From positions 1 to 64,000 of the forward strand of contig MKWL01000023.1 in the NCBI GenBank assembly GCA_001899305.1: a stretch of DNA of 64,000 nucleotides, given 5' to 3'. A program made the translations under genes and the position numbers. Of this stretch, positions 63,449-64,000 are shown piece by piece. How positions within the stretch are numbered: the stretch's first letter is position 1; each line of letters opens with the position of its first letter. Below the pieces are notes generated by a model, which was given only the letters and a program-made list of their open reading frames with translations, searched no databases and was not told where the DNA came from. This DNA is from Thiobacillus sp. 0-1251. GTDB lineage: Bacteria > Pseudomonadota > Gammaproteobacteria > Burkholderiales > Thiobacillaceae.

Positions 63449-64000
63449 TCACTTGCCGCTGACGGCACCAAAGACCTTCTTCAACAAGTCGCTGCCGGCC
63501 TGCAACGGATTAGCACGGATGGCGGCCTCCTTTTCCCCGATCAGGGTATAGAGCCGGTCGAGCGCCTGCTGGGTGACGTACTGTTCGACATTGGCCTGCT
63601 TCTTGTCGAGTAGATTGAATTGTGCCGCCATGCCGGCATACTGGTTGTACTGCTGGGCCAGGCCGACTTTGTCGGTGTTCGCCTTGACGATGGGCTCAAA
63701 GCGTTCGACGAGCTTGGCCTCCGTTTTCCTGCGGAAGAAATCAGTGGCCGAGGTTTGGCCACCCGTGAGGATGCCCTTGGCATCTTCCAATGTCATCTCC
63801 TTCACCGCACCGACCAGCAGGGTCTTGGCCTCCGGTACGGCGGCTTCCGCTGCACGGTTCATCGACAGCACCAGTTCGTCCGCTTGCTTGCCCATGCCGA
63901 ACATACGCATGGCTTTTTCGGCTTTCTGCAGACTGGGCGGAAGCGGGATTTTCAGCGCGGCGTTGCCGAAGAAGCCGTCTTTCTGGCCGAGCTGGGCGAC
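63449..64000 (-). CDS. DUF4197 family protein (start outside window)
   Basis: The minus-strand frame is open to the right edge, so the N-terminus is missing. The visible 183 residues run from VAQLGQKDGFFGNAALKIPL to GSDLLKKVFGAVSGK and include KEMTLEDAKGILTGGQTSATDFFRRKT, the DUF4197 signature of small exported helical proteins of unknown role. It is 52 bases upstream of the exported protein gene on the same strand. Confidence 0.85.
   Translation of the reverse strand, partial: VAQLGQKDGFFGNAALKIPLPPSLQKAEKAMRMFGMGKQADELVLSMNRAAEAAVPEAKTLLVGAVKEMTLEDAKGILTGGQTSATDFFRRKTEAKLVERFEPIVKANTDKVGLAQQYNQYAGMAAQFNLLDKKQANVEQYVTQQALDRLYTLIGEKEAAIRANPLQAGSDLLKKVFGAVSGK

Overview
The window looks like a GC-rich betaproteobacterial chromosome (possibly a Thiobacillus-, Burkholderia- or Rhodocyclus-like lineage; the species cannot be fixed from sequence alone) carrying most of an integrative and conjugative element (ICE) of the Tn4371 type. 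The ICE occupies about 1..46200. Ordinary chromosome follows from 46497 to the right edge.

ICE backbone, read right to left on the minus strand: radC (36132..36638), a large ParB-like protein (33522..35492), DUF736, two DUF2958 paralogues, DUF2285, an AlpA-like excisionase/regulator, repA with three iteron-like repeats, parA, a ribbon-helix-helix partner, DUF2840, traF, a candidate oriT, the relaxase (16281..18239), a LysR regulator, an EexN-like lipoprotein and traG, which runs off the left edge. The order is that of Tn4371-family elements. No tyrosine integrase is visible at the right-hand end, where this family normally carries it.

Three cargo blocks interrupt the backbone. (i) 2819..15786 is a compact cluster with a natural-product look: a phytanoyl-CoA-type Fe(II)/2-oxoglutarate dioxygenase, an SGNH hydrolase, a 14-helix exporter, a 709-residue haem-oxygenase-like diiron protein made of two repeats, an O-carbamoyltransferase, a small membrane protein, a tannase-family protein that lacks its nucleophile, and a threonine deaminase, with a divergent MocR regulator. 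A degenerate IS3-type transposase fragment sits at its edge. I do not recognise the product; this is the best candidate here for an undescribed system. (ii) 24546..32419 is metal resistance. A CadR/ZntR-like MerR regulator controls a thiol-redox operon (thioredoxin-like, CcdA-like, DsbG-like) and, divergently, an HMA chaperone plus a P1B ATPase with a YPC instead of CPC signature. A complete merR-TPA mercury operon and a merT relic lie beside it. (iii) 37029..45967 is a defence island: an Abi_C/HEPN protein, a CoiA-like putative nuclease, an XRE-TM/LRAT-TM divergent pair, a translationally coupled HTH / N6-methylase / PD-(D/E)XK nuclease operon, and an AbiE toxin-antitoxin pair.

Chromosomal part: two FAD-dependent oxidoreductases; an arsenic operon (arsR, arsI-like, two arsC, acr3) with a large perfect operator over the arsR start codon, followed by a c-type cytochrome and a metallo-beta-lactamase-fold protein; a PilZ-like/DUF1631/GGDEF/EAL signalling protein; tRNA-Thr(CGU), gltX, tRNA-Val(CAC), an RhlE-type helicase, a PKMT-like methyltransferase and two small proteins at the right edge. 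No rRNA genes or CRISPR arrays were seen.
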